Shown here: piece by piece, positions 38,718 through 46,336 of the stretch
Position numbering within the stretch: position 1 is the first letter of the stretch
How the letters are laid out: each line of letters starts with the position of its first letter
Assembly: GCA_013361525.1 (NCBI GenBank)
Contig: JABFXY010000089.1
Location: forward strand, 1 to 46,336
Reading direction: 5' to 3'
Length of the DNA: 46,336 bases
From: Polyangiaceae bacterium
GTDB lineage: Bacteria; Myxococcota_A; Polyangia; Polyangiales; Polyangiaceae
Position numbers and translations under genes: made by a program
Notes under the pieces: generated by a model
Seen by the model: only the letters and a program-made list of their open reading frames with translations
Told to the model about the DNA's origin: nothing
The model's database searches: none

Positions 38718-40412
38718 TCATTGTAGCGGAACCTTGGCCCCGGTGATGGCACCGATCTCCACGGATCCCTGAGCCGCGGTCAGGACAATCCGCTCCCCTG
38801 CCCTCACGTCTTGCAGGACGACCGTCGCCTGCCCCCAGCTGGCGTCGTCGTGCGCTCCGACCGTTGCGTCGGTGCTTCGCCCCGCCCATTCGATGCGCAA
38901 TGGCGTTTCGGGCTGCGAGCTCGATTGGATCGAGAGGGTCATCGTGCCGTTCGCCCCGATTTCATGCGGGATTGCGAAGCTCAGGCTCTGCCCCTCTGCG
39001 AGCAAACGCTGCGCGTCATATCGCCGACGGCCGGATGAATCGACGAGCGCCGCCTGGGTTACGTATCCGCCATGCGGGCGAGGCAGCTCGACGCCGAACC
39101 ACTTCTCGTCGACGAGATCTCCGATGTCCAATCGGAACAGCGCGCCGTTTTCCAATGTTGCACGGTCCTCGAGCAGCGACCAATCGGCGCGATACACGAC
39201 TTTTTCCGGGTCGGCGCACATGACGTTGTCTTCGATGCGGACGGAGAAAGCTCGCTCGCCGAAGTGTTTTCCGAGATCCGGCCACCACGCGTCGTAGATG
39301 GCGAGGACGTCGGGCCGGTCTTTCGGGTCGAGCCGCTCGATGAGCTCCACCACCGCGCCGATGCCGTGCACGCTCGCGCGGGCAAATGGCAAATCGCGAA
39401 AGCCGCCGAGGCCGAGGCCGTCGAGCGCAGGCCGGTCCGACACATATGAAATCGCGCCGGCATCTCCGACGAACACGCGGCGAGGCAATGGATCCATCCG
39501 CGCAATGCGCTCACCTACCTCGACTTGCTGCTCGTCGATATTGCGTGCCGAACGCGCGTAATGGTCGGTCTGAACCGCGAGCTCCGGGGCCGCGCAGGCG
39601 AGGATGAGAGCGGCCGCACCCGGTACGAGGAGCCCCGCGCGCCGCCATTTCAGAGCCGCCGCGCGAACGCCCAGGCCCGCGGCGACGAGCAGCATCAACA
39701 GGGTCGGCGCGATGTATCGAAGGTTCTGGAAGGGGGCCGTCTTGTTGAGCGTGACGAGGACGAACGACGCAATCGCACCGAGGATCAGGGGCAAACCGAG
39801 ACGCCGCGTCGAGCGAGCGAGGGCGCTTCCAATCGCGAGCCCCGCCAGTGCGACCACCGATGCGGTCCCGCCGAGCGCAACCTCGAAACCGACGGTATAG
39901 AGCCTCAATGCGTTCACCGCGACCGCGAGCGCGGCGTCGGCAGGCGACCAATAAGGATCATGCGTGACGAGCTTTCGAACGGCGCCGCTCGCCGATGCCT
40001 CACCTGTTGCGACGGCATTGACGATCATGAGCCCACCGACCGCGAAGACGATCGGAAGGGTCGCCCTCGCGAGCGAGCGCCAAAGGCTTCGGCTGCCTGC
40101 CCCGTGCGCAATGGCAATCGCGAGCGCCGCCGCGAGACCGATACACTCCGGCCTGCCGACCGCGACGGCGGCGAGCCACACCCCAGCTCGAAGCTGCCCC
40201 GCGTCCCTCAGGTGAGGCTCCAGCTGGGTCGCACGCTCGACCGCCACGACGGCACGCCCGATGAGGGCGGAGACGAAGGCGGCCTCCATTCCGCTCACGA
40301 GCGTCCAGTCGAGGAGTGGGACGCCGAGGACGAGGGCACAGGCGAGCCCGGAGACCCACGGGCGTGGACCGGTCAGCTTCGCAACGGAGCCCGTCAAGTC
40401 GAACAGGCACAC
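38718..40412 (-). CDS. Polytopic membrane protein, GT39/ArnT-like glycosyltransferase type (N terminus uncertain)
   Basis: At least eight hydrophobic helices (SGLACALVLGVPLLDWTLVS, GLPLILGAIASFVLVTLNKT, LRYIAPTLLMLLVAAGLGV) and a soluble C-terminal ~250 residues. The GTG at 40412 is the first standard start, but the frame stays open to an in-frame TAA at 40719-40721, and that upstream part encodes a further helix and LDDVYIYFDFARS, like the first loop of ArnT/GT39-family proteins. The real protein should start near 40710, yet no ATG, GTG or TTG exists there. It may use polyprenyl-phosphate sugars; substrate unknown. Confidence 0.7.
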   Translation of the reverse strand: MCLFDLTGSVAKLTGPRPWVSGLACALVLGVPLLDWTLVSGMEAAFVSALIGRAVVAVERATQLEPHLRDAGQLRAGVWLAAVAVGRPECIGLAAALAIAIAHGAGSRSLWRSLARATLPIVFAVGGLMIVNAVATGEASASGAVRKLVTHDPYWSPADAALAVAVNALRLYTVGFEVALGGTASVVALAGLAIGSALARSTRRLGLPLILGAIASFVLVTLNKTAPFQNLRYIAPTLLMLLVAAGLGVRAAALKWRRAGLLVPGAAALILACAAPELAVQTDHYARSARNIDEQQVEVGERIARMDPLPRRVFVGDAGAISYVSDRPALDGLGLGGFRDLPFARASVHGIGAVVELIERLDPKDRPDVLAIYDAWWPDLGKHFGERAFSVRIEDNVMCADPEKVVYRADWSLLEDRATLENGALFRLDIGDLVDEKWFGVELPRPHGGYVTQAALVDSSGRRRYDAQRLLAEGQSLSFAIPHEIGANGTMTLSIQSSSQPETPLRIEWAGRSTDATVGAHDDASWGQATVVLQDVRAGERIVLTAAQGSVEIGAITGAKVPLQ

Positions 40413-40932
40413 GAGCGTGAGGGCGGCCGCGAACCAGCCGAGAAAGAAGCCACGAAACCCGACGAGGTGACCGACCGCGAGGACGAGCGCATAGAGCGGG
40501 CTCGTCGCGCCCGACGAATACCCGGTGTCGTCCGACCAGCACAGAACACAACCGCGGGCCGTCGAGCGGGCAAAATCGAAGTAAATGTAGACGTCGTCGA
40601 GTGGCGCGGGGAAATGGGGCCACGTCGCGCGCGCGGCGGGTACCCAGAACGCGAGGGCAATCGCTGCGACGAGGAGCGCGCGAAACGGGACGAGGCCGTG
40701 GCGGAACGTGCCGCCTTTTTAGGCCGAGCGCTCGCTCCTGTCGACCTCGCAACCCGGCCCGCCCTGACGGGCGAGTGGGCCGGTTGCTCGACCCCTTGCG
40801 GCATGTGTGAGCGCTGGGCCTCCTGTTTCTGGTCAACCCAGCTAAGCGCTGTGTTGAAGATCGCCCTGGGACGCACGGCAAGGATCGACGCGCCCCGTGC
40901 ACAACGCTCCACGAAAAGTAGAATGCCCCGCC
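40413..40932. other. Region between the glycosyltransferase-like gene and the TPR gene
   Basis: Bases 40413-40718 appear to encode the N terminus of the glycosyltransferase-like protein on the minus strand without a standard start codon. Bases 40722-40932 show no gene; they must hold the divergent promoters of this gene and the TPR gene. Confidence 0.5.
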
Positions 40933-41469
40933 ATGCTCCGAAGGACCTCGAGCGGGACCGACCCGCGGGACGCGCAACACTGGGACGATGTGGACGAAGC
41001 CTCCGAGCTGCTCGGGGAGCGGCGCTTCCAGGACGCGCTCACCGAGCTGAAGCGCGTCATCGAGCACGATGCGAACAACCCCTACGCCTACAACCTCCTC
41101 GGCACGGCGCTTTGGGAGCTGCAGCAGATGGAGCCGGCGCGCGACGCGTTCAAGGCTGCGGTGCTCATCAGCCCGAACTTCCTCGCGGCTCGCCTCGGCC
41201 TTTCCCACACGCTGCGGAAGCTCGGCGATCTACGCGGCGCCGAGCAACAAGCGCGCGTCGCACTGAGCCGCTTCCCCGACGACGGAGAGGCCTATCACGC
41301 GCTCGGGCTGGCGCTCGCGGCCGCCGGCGAGAAGGAGGAGGCGGTCGACGCGCTCGAGCGATTCCTCGCGTCGAAGCCGGAGTTCGAGGCGGCGACCGAA
41401 GCACGCGGCATCATCGAGATGCTCCGCGAGGGTGAAGAGGACGAAGGCCTCGACGTGGACGACGATTAG
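40933..41469 (+). CDS. TPR-repeat protein (178 aa)
   Basis: Three to four tetratricopeptide units follow a short N-terminal linker: EASELLGERRFQDALTELKR, PYAYNLLGTALWELQQMEPA, AARLGLSHTLRKLGDLRGAE and AYHALGLALAAAGEKEEAVD. The C terminus is very acidic (EGEEDEGLDVDDD). No signal peptide, so cytoplasmic. Convergent with lon, 6 bases apart. TPRs mediate protein contacts; the partner is unknown. An upstream GTG at 40897 is a less likely start. Confidence 0.8.
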   Translation: MLRRTSSGTDPRDAQHWDDVDEASELLGERRFQDALTELKRVIEHDANNPYAYNLLGTALWELQQMEPARDAFKAAVLISPNFLAARLGLSHTLRKLGDLRGAEQQARVALSRFPDDGEAYHALGLALAAAGEKEEAVDALERFLASKPEFEAATEARGIIEMLREGEEDEGLDVDDD

Positions 41470-41475
41470 CCTCCA

Positions 41476-43935
41476 TTAGTGCATCGATTGCGGGCTCAGC
41501 TCGGGCACTTCGACGATCGTGGTCGAACGCTCGGCCGTCACGCCGAGGGCGAGGTGAAGAATGTCCTCGGCGCTGTCGATGAGGACGATCTCGCAGGCTC
41601 GACGGACCTCGTCCGCGACGTCATCGAGCGCGCGCTCGTTGCGGCGCGGTAGCGCAATCGTCCGCAAACCCGCCCGGTGCGCCGCGAGGATCTTCTCCTT
41701 CACGCCGCCGATCGGGAGCACCTTGCCCCTCAAGGTGATTTCTCCCGTCATGCCGACGTCGTGACGCACGGGCTTTCCGAGGGCCATCGACGCGAGCGCC
41801 GTGAGGATCGTCACACCCGCCGAAGGGCCGTCCTTCGGGACGGCGCCGACCGGAACGTGGATGTGCACGACTTTGTGAGCGAGGACGTGGTCGGGGATGC
41901 CGAAGCGAGATGCGCTCGTCCGCAGGTACGACAGGGCCGCCTGCGCCGACTCCCGCATCACGTCCCCCAACATTCCGGTCAACACGAGCCGCTCTTCGTC
42001 GGAGGGCATCATCGTCGCCTCGACGAAGAGGATGTCGCCGCCACCACTCGACGTCCAGGCGAGGCCCGTCGCGACACCGGGGCGATCGAGTCGCTCGGCG
42101 ATCTCGCTGTAGAAGCGCTGCGGGCCCAGGTACTCCTCCAGGTGTTCTTCGCCGACGTGAATCGGACCTTTTTCGCCGTGACCGATCCGCAGGGCGACCT
42201 TCCGCATCACGGCGCCGATCTGACGCTCGAGATTTCGCACGCCGGCCTCACGGGTGTACTCGCGCACGACACGGCGAATCAGGTCCGGGTCGAGCGTCGC
42301 CTCGTCTTTGCGCAGGCCGTTCGCCGAGAGCTGGCGCGGAATGAGGAAACGTTCCGCGATGAAGACCTTTTCGGCATCGGTGTATCCCGCGAGCTCCAGT
42401 ACCTCCATCCGGTCGAGGAGCGCGCGCGGAATGGGATCGATCGTGTTGGCGGTGCAAATGAACATCACGCGCGACAGATCGAACGGGACACCCAGATAGT
42501 GGTCGACGAAGGTGTTGTTTTGGGCAGGGTCGAGCACCTCGAGCAGCGCCGCGGCGGGGTCTCCCTGGTAGCCCGAGCCGAGCTTGTCGATCTCGTCGAG
42601 CATGAAGACCGGATCGGCGGCGCCGGCGCGCGAAATCGCCTGAATGATTCGGCCGGGCATCGACGCGATATAGGTCTTTCGATGGCCGCGAATCTCCGCC
42701 TCGTCGTGCGTCCCGCCGAGGCTCACGCGCGCGAATTCTCGTCGCAATGCGCGCGCGATCGATTGGCCGAGCGAGGTCTTGCCGACGCCGGGCGGACCGA
42801 CGAAACATAGAATCGGCTCCGTCCCGGGCGAGTTGGTCTCGATACCACCATAACGCTCCTGGCGAAGGCGTTTGACGGCGAGGTGCTCGACGATTCGGGT
42901 CTTGACCGTGTCGAGATTGTAATGGTCTTGATCGAGGATCTCGCGCGCGAGGTCGAGCTCGATCGCTTTGCCGGTCCATTTGCCCCACGGCAGCTTCACG
43001 ATCCAATCGAGATACGTGCGCACCATTCCGTGCTCGGGGCTCGCGGACGGGGTTCGCGATAGACGCGCGAGCTCACGCTCCACCTCTTTGCGCACGTCGT
43101 CCGGGAGCTCGAGCATCTCGATCCGCTCGCGGAGCTCCCGCGCCTCGTTCTCGTCGGGCTCGCCCTCCCCGAGCTCCTTCTGAATGGACTCCATGTGCTG
43201 GCGGAGGATGTGCTCGCGCTGCGCGCGCTCGATCTGCACCTTGGTCTGGTCGCGGATCTTGTGGCTGAGCTCGCGCACCGCGAGCTCGTGTTGAAGAATG
43301 TCGATGAGCCGGTGGAGCTTCGCGACGGTCGAATCGATCTCGAGCAGCTCCTGGCGTCGGGTCTTCGGCAGGGACGACACCGACGCGATGAAGTTCGCGA
43401 GCTGCAGCGGGCGTCGAAACATGTGGCTCGCGCCGACGAGCTCGTCGGGTAGATCCGTGTCCATCGCGACGAGGTGAGCGAACAGATCGTTCACCGCGCG
43501 CGCGAGCCCCTCGGCCTCCAGGCCACCTTCTTCGATTTCCGGCGCGCGCTCGACGCGCGCGAGCACGAATGGATCCCACGTCACGATCTCGATCAACCGG
43601 ATGCGCGAGAGCCCCTGCACGGCGACGTGGAAGACGCCATCGGGTTGACGCATCGCCGCGTGGATGCGAGCGAGCGCGCCGATTTGATAAACGTCCTCGT
43701 TCGAACGCACCAAGCGCTTGCCTTCACGCAGCGCGAGCAACGCGACGTGTCGCCCCGGCTCGAGAACGTCCGCGAGCATCTCGCTGCTATCGGACAAGTG
43801 GATGGTCGCGAGCGTCTCCGGGAAGATGACCGCGTCGGTCAGGGGCAGAACCGGGAGCGGCTCCGCCAACGACGGGCCCGTTCCCGGCTCGGATTCGCGG
43901 CGAGCGCGCCGCCCGTCGCCATTGAGGATGCCCAT
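41476..43935 (-). CDS. lon: ATP-dependent protease Lon
   Basis: An 819-aa LonA-type protease. The N-terminal substrate-binding LON domain starts LPVLPLTDAVIFPETLATIH. Walker A is GPPGVGKTS (about residue 380), Walker B is VFMLDEIDK. The proteolytic domain has the catalytic Ser near 702 (PKDGPSAGVT) and Lys near 745 (GGVKEKILAA). It degrades damaged and regulatory proteins. No other protease or heat-shock gene is adjacent; myxobacteria usually have more than one lon gene. Confidence 0.95.
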   Translation of the reverse strand: MGILNGDGRRARRESEPGTGPSLAEPLPVLPLTDAVIFPETLATIHLSDSSEMLADVLEPGRHVALLALREGKRLVRSNEDVYQIGALARIHAAMRQPDGVFHVAVQGLSRIRLIEIVTWDPFVLARVERAPEIEEGGLEAEGLARAVNDLFAHLVAMDTDLPDELVGASHMFRRPLQLANFIASVSSLPKTRRQELLEIDSTVAKLHRLIDILQHELAVRELSHKIRDQTKVQIERAQREHILRQHMESIQKELGEGEPDENEARELRERIEMLELPDDVRKEVERELARLSRTPSASPEHGMVRTYLDWIVKLPWGKWTGKAIELDLAREILDQDHYNLDTVKTRIVEHLAVKRLRQERYGGIETNSPGTEPILCFVGPPGVGKTSLGQSIARALRREFARVSLGGTHDEAEIRGHRKTYIASMPGRIIQAISRAGAADPVFMLDEIDKLGSGYQGDPAAALLEVLDPAQNNTFVDHYLGVPFDLSRVMFICTANTIDPIPRALLDRMEVLELAGYTDAEKVFIAERFLIPRQLSANGLRKDEATLDPDLIRRVVREYTREAGVRNLERQIGAVMRKVALRIGHGEKGPIHVGEEHLEEYLGPQRFYSEIAERLDRPGVATGLAWTSSGGGDILFVEATMMPSDEERLVLTGMLGDVMRESAQAALSYLRTSASRFGIPDHVLAHKVVHIHVPVGAVPKDGPSAGVTILTALASMALGKPVRHDVGMTGEITLRGKVLPIGGVKEKILAAHRAGLRTIALPRRNERALDDVADEVRRACEIVLIDSAEDILHLALGVTAERSTTIVEVPELSPQSMH

Positions 43936-44144
43936 ACGTCGCTCCCGTCCGCGCTCGCGCGCGATCCATGTATGGAACGTGCATGGTCGATACCAGGCGG
44001 ACCCCGACGGTCCGCGTACACGGTCTCCCGCGCGAGCCTGCGTCGAGCGTGCGTGCGTGGCGAGAGCGCGCAGTCGAGCGCGCGCCTGCTACCCTGCGTC
44101 GCATCGACGGTTGCGACGTACTCGATGCAGCCGCGTAGACGTTC

Positions 44145-45353
44145 ATGATCGGCGCCATCGTCTTCGCCATTACGTACGTCCTGATCTCGGTCCGCCGGCT
44201 GGGTTACTTCCCGCTCGGTAGGCCCGGCGCAGCGCTGCTCGGCGCGGTCGCATGCGTTGCGCTCGGCGTCATTCCGGCGCGCGAAGCGCTCGGCGCCGTC
44301 GACGGCGACACGATCCTCCTGTTGTTCGGCATGATGGGGATCGGCGCATTCCTCGAGCTCGACGGTTTCGCGTCGCGCGTCGAATCGTGGGTCGCGCTCC
44401 GCGTCCGCACCCGTCGTCGCCTCCTCACGATCATCGTGTGGGGCTCCGGGGCCGCCGCCGCGCTGGTCACCAACGACGCCGTCTGCGTCCTCGGCGCGCC
44501 CATCGTCGTCGCCTTGATTCGCGCGCATGGACTGCCGCCGGCGCCATATCTCATCGCGCTTGCGACGGCCGCCAATACCGGGAGTGTCGCGACCCTCGTC
44601 GGCAACCCACAGAACATGCTGTGCGCGAGCCTCGGCCACCTCGATTACCGGTTCTATCTCCTCACCATGTTGCCGGTCGCGGTCGTGGGTCTCGCGATCA
44701 ACCACGCCGTCATCGCGCTGGTTCACCGGCGCGACCTCGACGGTGAGCTTCGAGGCGGGTCCGAGTCCGCGCCGCTCGTCGACCGGCGGATCGCCATCAC
44801 GCTCGCCGTCGTCGCCGGAACCACCGCGCTGTACCTATCGGGCATTCACCTCGCGTGGACCGCCGTTGCCGGATTCACCGCGCTGTTGCTCGTTCATCGA
44901 CGCGACGCGAGCGACGTATGGCCGAAGATCGAATGGGCCGTGTTGTTGTTCTTCTCGAGCCTCTTCATCGTCGTCGAAGGCCTCATGAAGAGTGGCGTGC
45001 CGGCGTGGCTGTTCGAGCATGTCCCGCTCGCCGCCGCGGGTGAAAGTCTCCCGCGCCTGTCGGCGATCTTCCTCGTCGGCTCCAACATCGTCTCCAACGT
45101 CCCGTTCATCCTGGTCATCCGCGAACAAATGGGGACGCTCGCGAACCCCCGGCTCGCGTGGCAACTCCTCGCGATGGCCTCGACCTTCGCCGGCAACCTC
45201 ACGCTGCTCGGCTCGGTCGCCAACATCATCGTTGCCGAGCGAGCGCGGTCCGTCGGCGGACTCGGCTTCTTTACCTATCTGCGCGTCGGATTGCCTGTTG
45301 CGTTGTCGACGACGTTGATTGGGACGGTTTGGTTGATGGTCGTGGCGAGGTGA
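44145..45353 (+). CDS. SLC13/ArsB-type anion permease
   Basis: A 402-aa protein with about 10-11 transmembrane helices. ArsB/SLC13 superfamily hallmarks are VTNDAVCVLGAPIVVALIRA, ANTGSVATLVGNPQNML and the paired GSNIVSNVPFILVI and LTLLGSVANIIVAE. These two repeats form the substrate pores of the ion-transporter superfamily (anions, arsenite or Na+-coupled substrates). No arsenic-resistance genes are near, so the substrate is open. Divergent from lon. Confidence 0.88.
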   Translation: MIGAIVFAITYVLISVRRLGYFPLGRPGAALLGAVACVALGVIPAREALGAVDGDTILLLFGMMGIGAFLELDGFASRVESWVALRVRTRRRLLTIIVWGSGAAAALVTNDAVCVLGAPIVVALIRAHGLPPAPYLIALATAANTGSVATLVGNPQNMLCASLGHLDYRFYLLTMLPVAVVGLAINHAVIALVHRRDLDGELRGGSESAPLVDRRIAITLAVVAGTTALYLSGIHLAWTAVAGFTALLLVHRRDASDVWPKIEWAVLLFFSSLFIVVEGLMKSGVPAWLFEHVPLAAAGESLPRLSAIFLVGSNIVSNVPFILVIREQMGTLANPRLAWQLLAMASTFAGNLTLLGSVANIIVAERARSVGGLGFFTYLRVGLPVALSTTLIGTVWLMVVAR

Positions 45354-45433
45354 TTTGGGGGCCCGCTCGGGAGCGCGGCGTGGGGGACGTGGCCGCCACC
45401 GGCGCGGCGCGCTCGGCTCGGCTCGGGGGCAGC

Positions 45434-45593
45434 GACCCGAGCTCGGGGTGTCCAGACTCAACGACCCGATTTCGGATCGGCAAACCCGCAGAAAGCTATC
45501 CTTCCCCACGAAACAAGCGGGCGCGGGCTGCGTTTACGCGGTTTTGGCGATCCGAGCTCGCGGGGTTCAGCCTCAACCGAGCCACTTCGGATC
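45434..45593. mobile_element. MITE-like repeat, copy 1 (diverged)
   Basis: A ~160-bp unit that aligns along its length with 46169-46329. Shared blocks are ATTTCGGATCG near the left, TTTACGCGG (TTTCCGCGG in copy 2) and GGCGATCC in the middle, and GCCACTTCGGATC at the right end. Its terminal inverted repeat is partly decayed. Confidence 0.55.
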
Positions 45594-46168
45594 AGCGGGC
45601 CGAGGCGCCCGCCGCCTCCAACACGCGTGGCGGGCGAGAAGGCGATGAGGCCATGGCAATGGGCCTATTCGCAACGGCCAGCCCAGCTCGCGAAGTAGCA
45701 CTTCGGTAGCAGCCGGCCATTAGAGCAACGTTTTGGTGGAGCGGCGAGCTGACTGTCGATCGGCGCGGGGCGCGCGAGCGCGAGCGCGAGGCGCCCGCAC
45801 GGTTGGGCTCGACATAGTCTATGTCCAGGCCTCCGGTGCGCTTCGGCGGTCCCGAGCAACCTCGCGCGCGTGCGGTCGATCAAGGCGAGCCATTACCGAC
45901 CAACTTCGGTCACCACGACTTGCCTATCCACTCGCAGCAACCACCCGGTGTGGTCGGGCACTCACGAAAAGAACGGCGGTCGGCACTGGTGGCGGGCCGC
46001 AAAAAGCGAATGAGCCACCGAGAGATGCCATAAGCAACACCCCGTGCTGTCGCCTCCGCGTTTGGTGGTTGCTGGCCGAAGCAGGGCCCTGCCTTCCGCG
46101 CGGGGAGGCACGGCGCGCGGGGGTGAGCGTGGCAGTGGCGCGACGCGTGGCAGTGGCGTGGCGCGCGC

Positions 46169-46329
46169 GATCCGAAGTGGCGTGGTCGAGACTGAACGCA
46201 CCCATTTCGGATCGCCGAAATGGCGAAATAGACGGCTTCCCGCGCAGAACGAGCAGCTCTGGCCTGGGTTTCCGCGGTAACGGCGATCCAATCTGTCGTG
46301 GTGCAGTCTCGACCCGGCCACTTCGGATC
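46169..46329. mobile_element. MITE-like repeat, copy 2 (with 26-bp terminal inverted repeats)
   Basis: The left end (46169-46194) and the right end (46304-46329) are inverse complements at 24 of 26 positions; both outer ends read GATCCGAAGTGGC / GCCACTTCGGATC. Inside the left end is a 9-bp hairpin CCATTTCGG-ATCG-CCGAAATGG (46202-46223). No ORF lies inside. Size and structure fit a miniature inverted-repeat element; no transposase copy is in the window. Confidence 0.6.
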
Positions 46330-46336
46330 CGCGACC

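Larger units (their letters stand above)
45354..46336. other. Terminal 1-kb non-coding region
   Basis: No credible gene was found. The region holds two diverged copies of a ~160-bp repeat (listed separately) and a perfect palindrome GACATAG-T-CTATGTC at 45811-45825. Short ORFs (for example at 45821-46033) have no protein-like features. Confidence 0.6.

Noticed and set aside
39525..41435. Long open frame (636 codons) on the plus strand
   Set aside because: It lies antisense to the glycosyltransferase-like gene and then overlaps the TPR gene in another frame; its translation is Arg/Glu-rich low complexity typical of antisense frames in high-GC DNA.
45811..45825. Perfect palindrome GACATAG-T-CTATGTC
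   Set aside because: Could be an operator, but no gene starts nearby, so it is mentioned only as part of the non-coding region.
45821..46033. Plus-strand ORF of 70 codons in the terminal non-coding region
   Set aside because: No ribosome site, no recognisable transposase or other motif; composition looks random.

Overview
The window is 46.3 kb of high-GC DNA. Many genes encode lipoproteins with Gly/Ser-rich linkers right after the lipobox cysteine. Together with large hybrid histidine kinases, an ECF sigma factor, Cys-rich exported proteins and many 4-bp ATGA/GTGA overlaps, this suggests a Myxococcota genome, probably order Polyangiales. This is inference; no rRNA or other phylogenetic marker was used. 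No tRNA, rRNA, CRISPR array, prophage or intact transposase was seen.

Layout. (1) 0-6.4 kb: a minus-strand operon of c-type cytochrome, [2Fe-2S] subunit and molybdopterin subunit (isoquinoline 1-oxidoreductase/aldehyde oxidase type). It is followed by a decayed 3-dehydroquinate-synthase relic, a diheme cytochrome lipoprotein and a DUF899 protein. (2) 6.4-10.4 kb: stress-type genes, namely a 45-residue membrane peptide, a hemerythrin protein, a basic DUF6496 protein, a flavodoxin-fold reductase and a zinc alcohol/formaldehyde dehydrogenase. (3) 10.9-15.4 kb: a gas-vesicle cluster, gvpA-F-G-L-S(like)-L2-K on the minus strand with a divergent gvpJ, sharing a promoter region that carries a tandem palindromic repeat. 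(4) 15.4-18.6 kb: a PAS/HK/REC/HK hybrid kinase and two small upstream ORFs. (5) 18.7-20.9 kb: an MbnP-MbnH 'metallo-mystery' copper pair. (6) 21-28 kb: lipoproteins of unknown role, a VOC protein and Ohr. (7) 28-32.4 kb: a gene-dense accessory stretch with duplicated STAS-like proteins behind matching promoters, a family of small helical proteins, a double HicB-like protein, and an operon coding a 43-residue exported CPC-repeat peptide, an ECF sigma factor and a six-TM protein with a Cys loop. (8) 32.4-35.7 kb: a degenerate receiver, an RsbRD-PAS histidine kinase, inorganic pyrophosphatase and a hypothetical gene. (9) 35.7-40.7 kb: four lipoproteins (one Kazal-type) and a polytopic glycosyltransferase-like protein whose N terminus lacks a standard start codon. 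(10) 40.9-45.4 kb: a TPR protein, Lon protease and an SLC13/ArsB-type permease. (11) The last kilobase is non-coding and holds two diverged copies of a ~160-bp MITE-like element.

The most interesting items are the Cys-peptide/ECF/Cys-loop membrane operon, the gas-vesicle cluster with a GvpA carrying a ~100-residue tail, the three-member small helical protein family, and the MITE-like pair.
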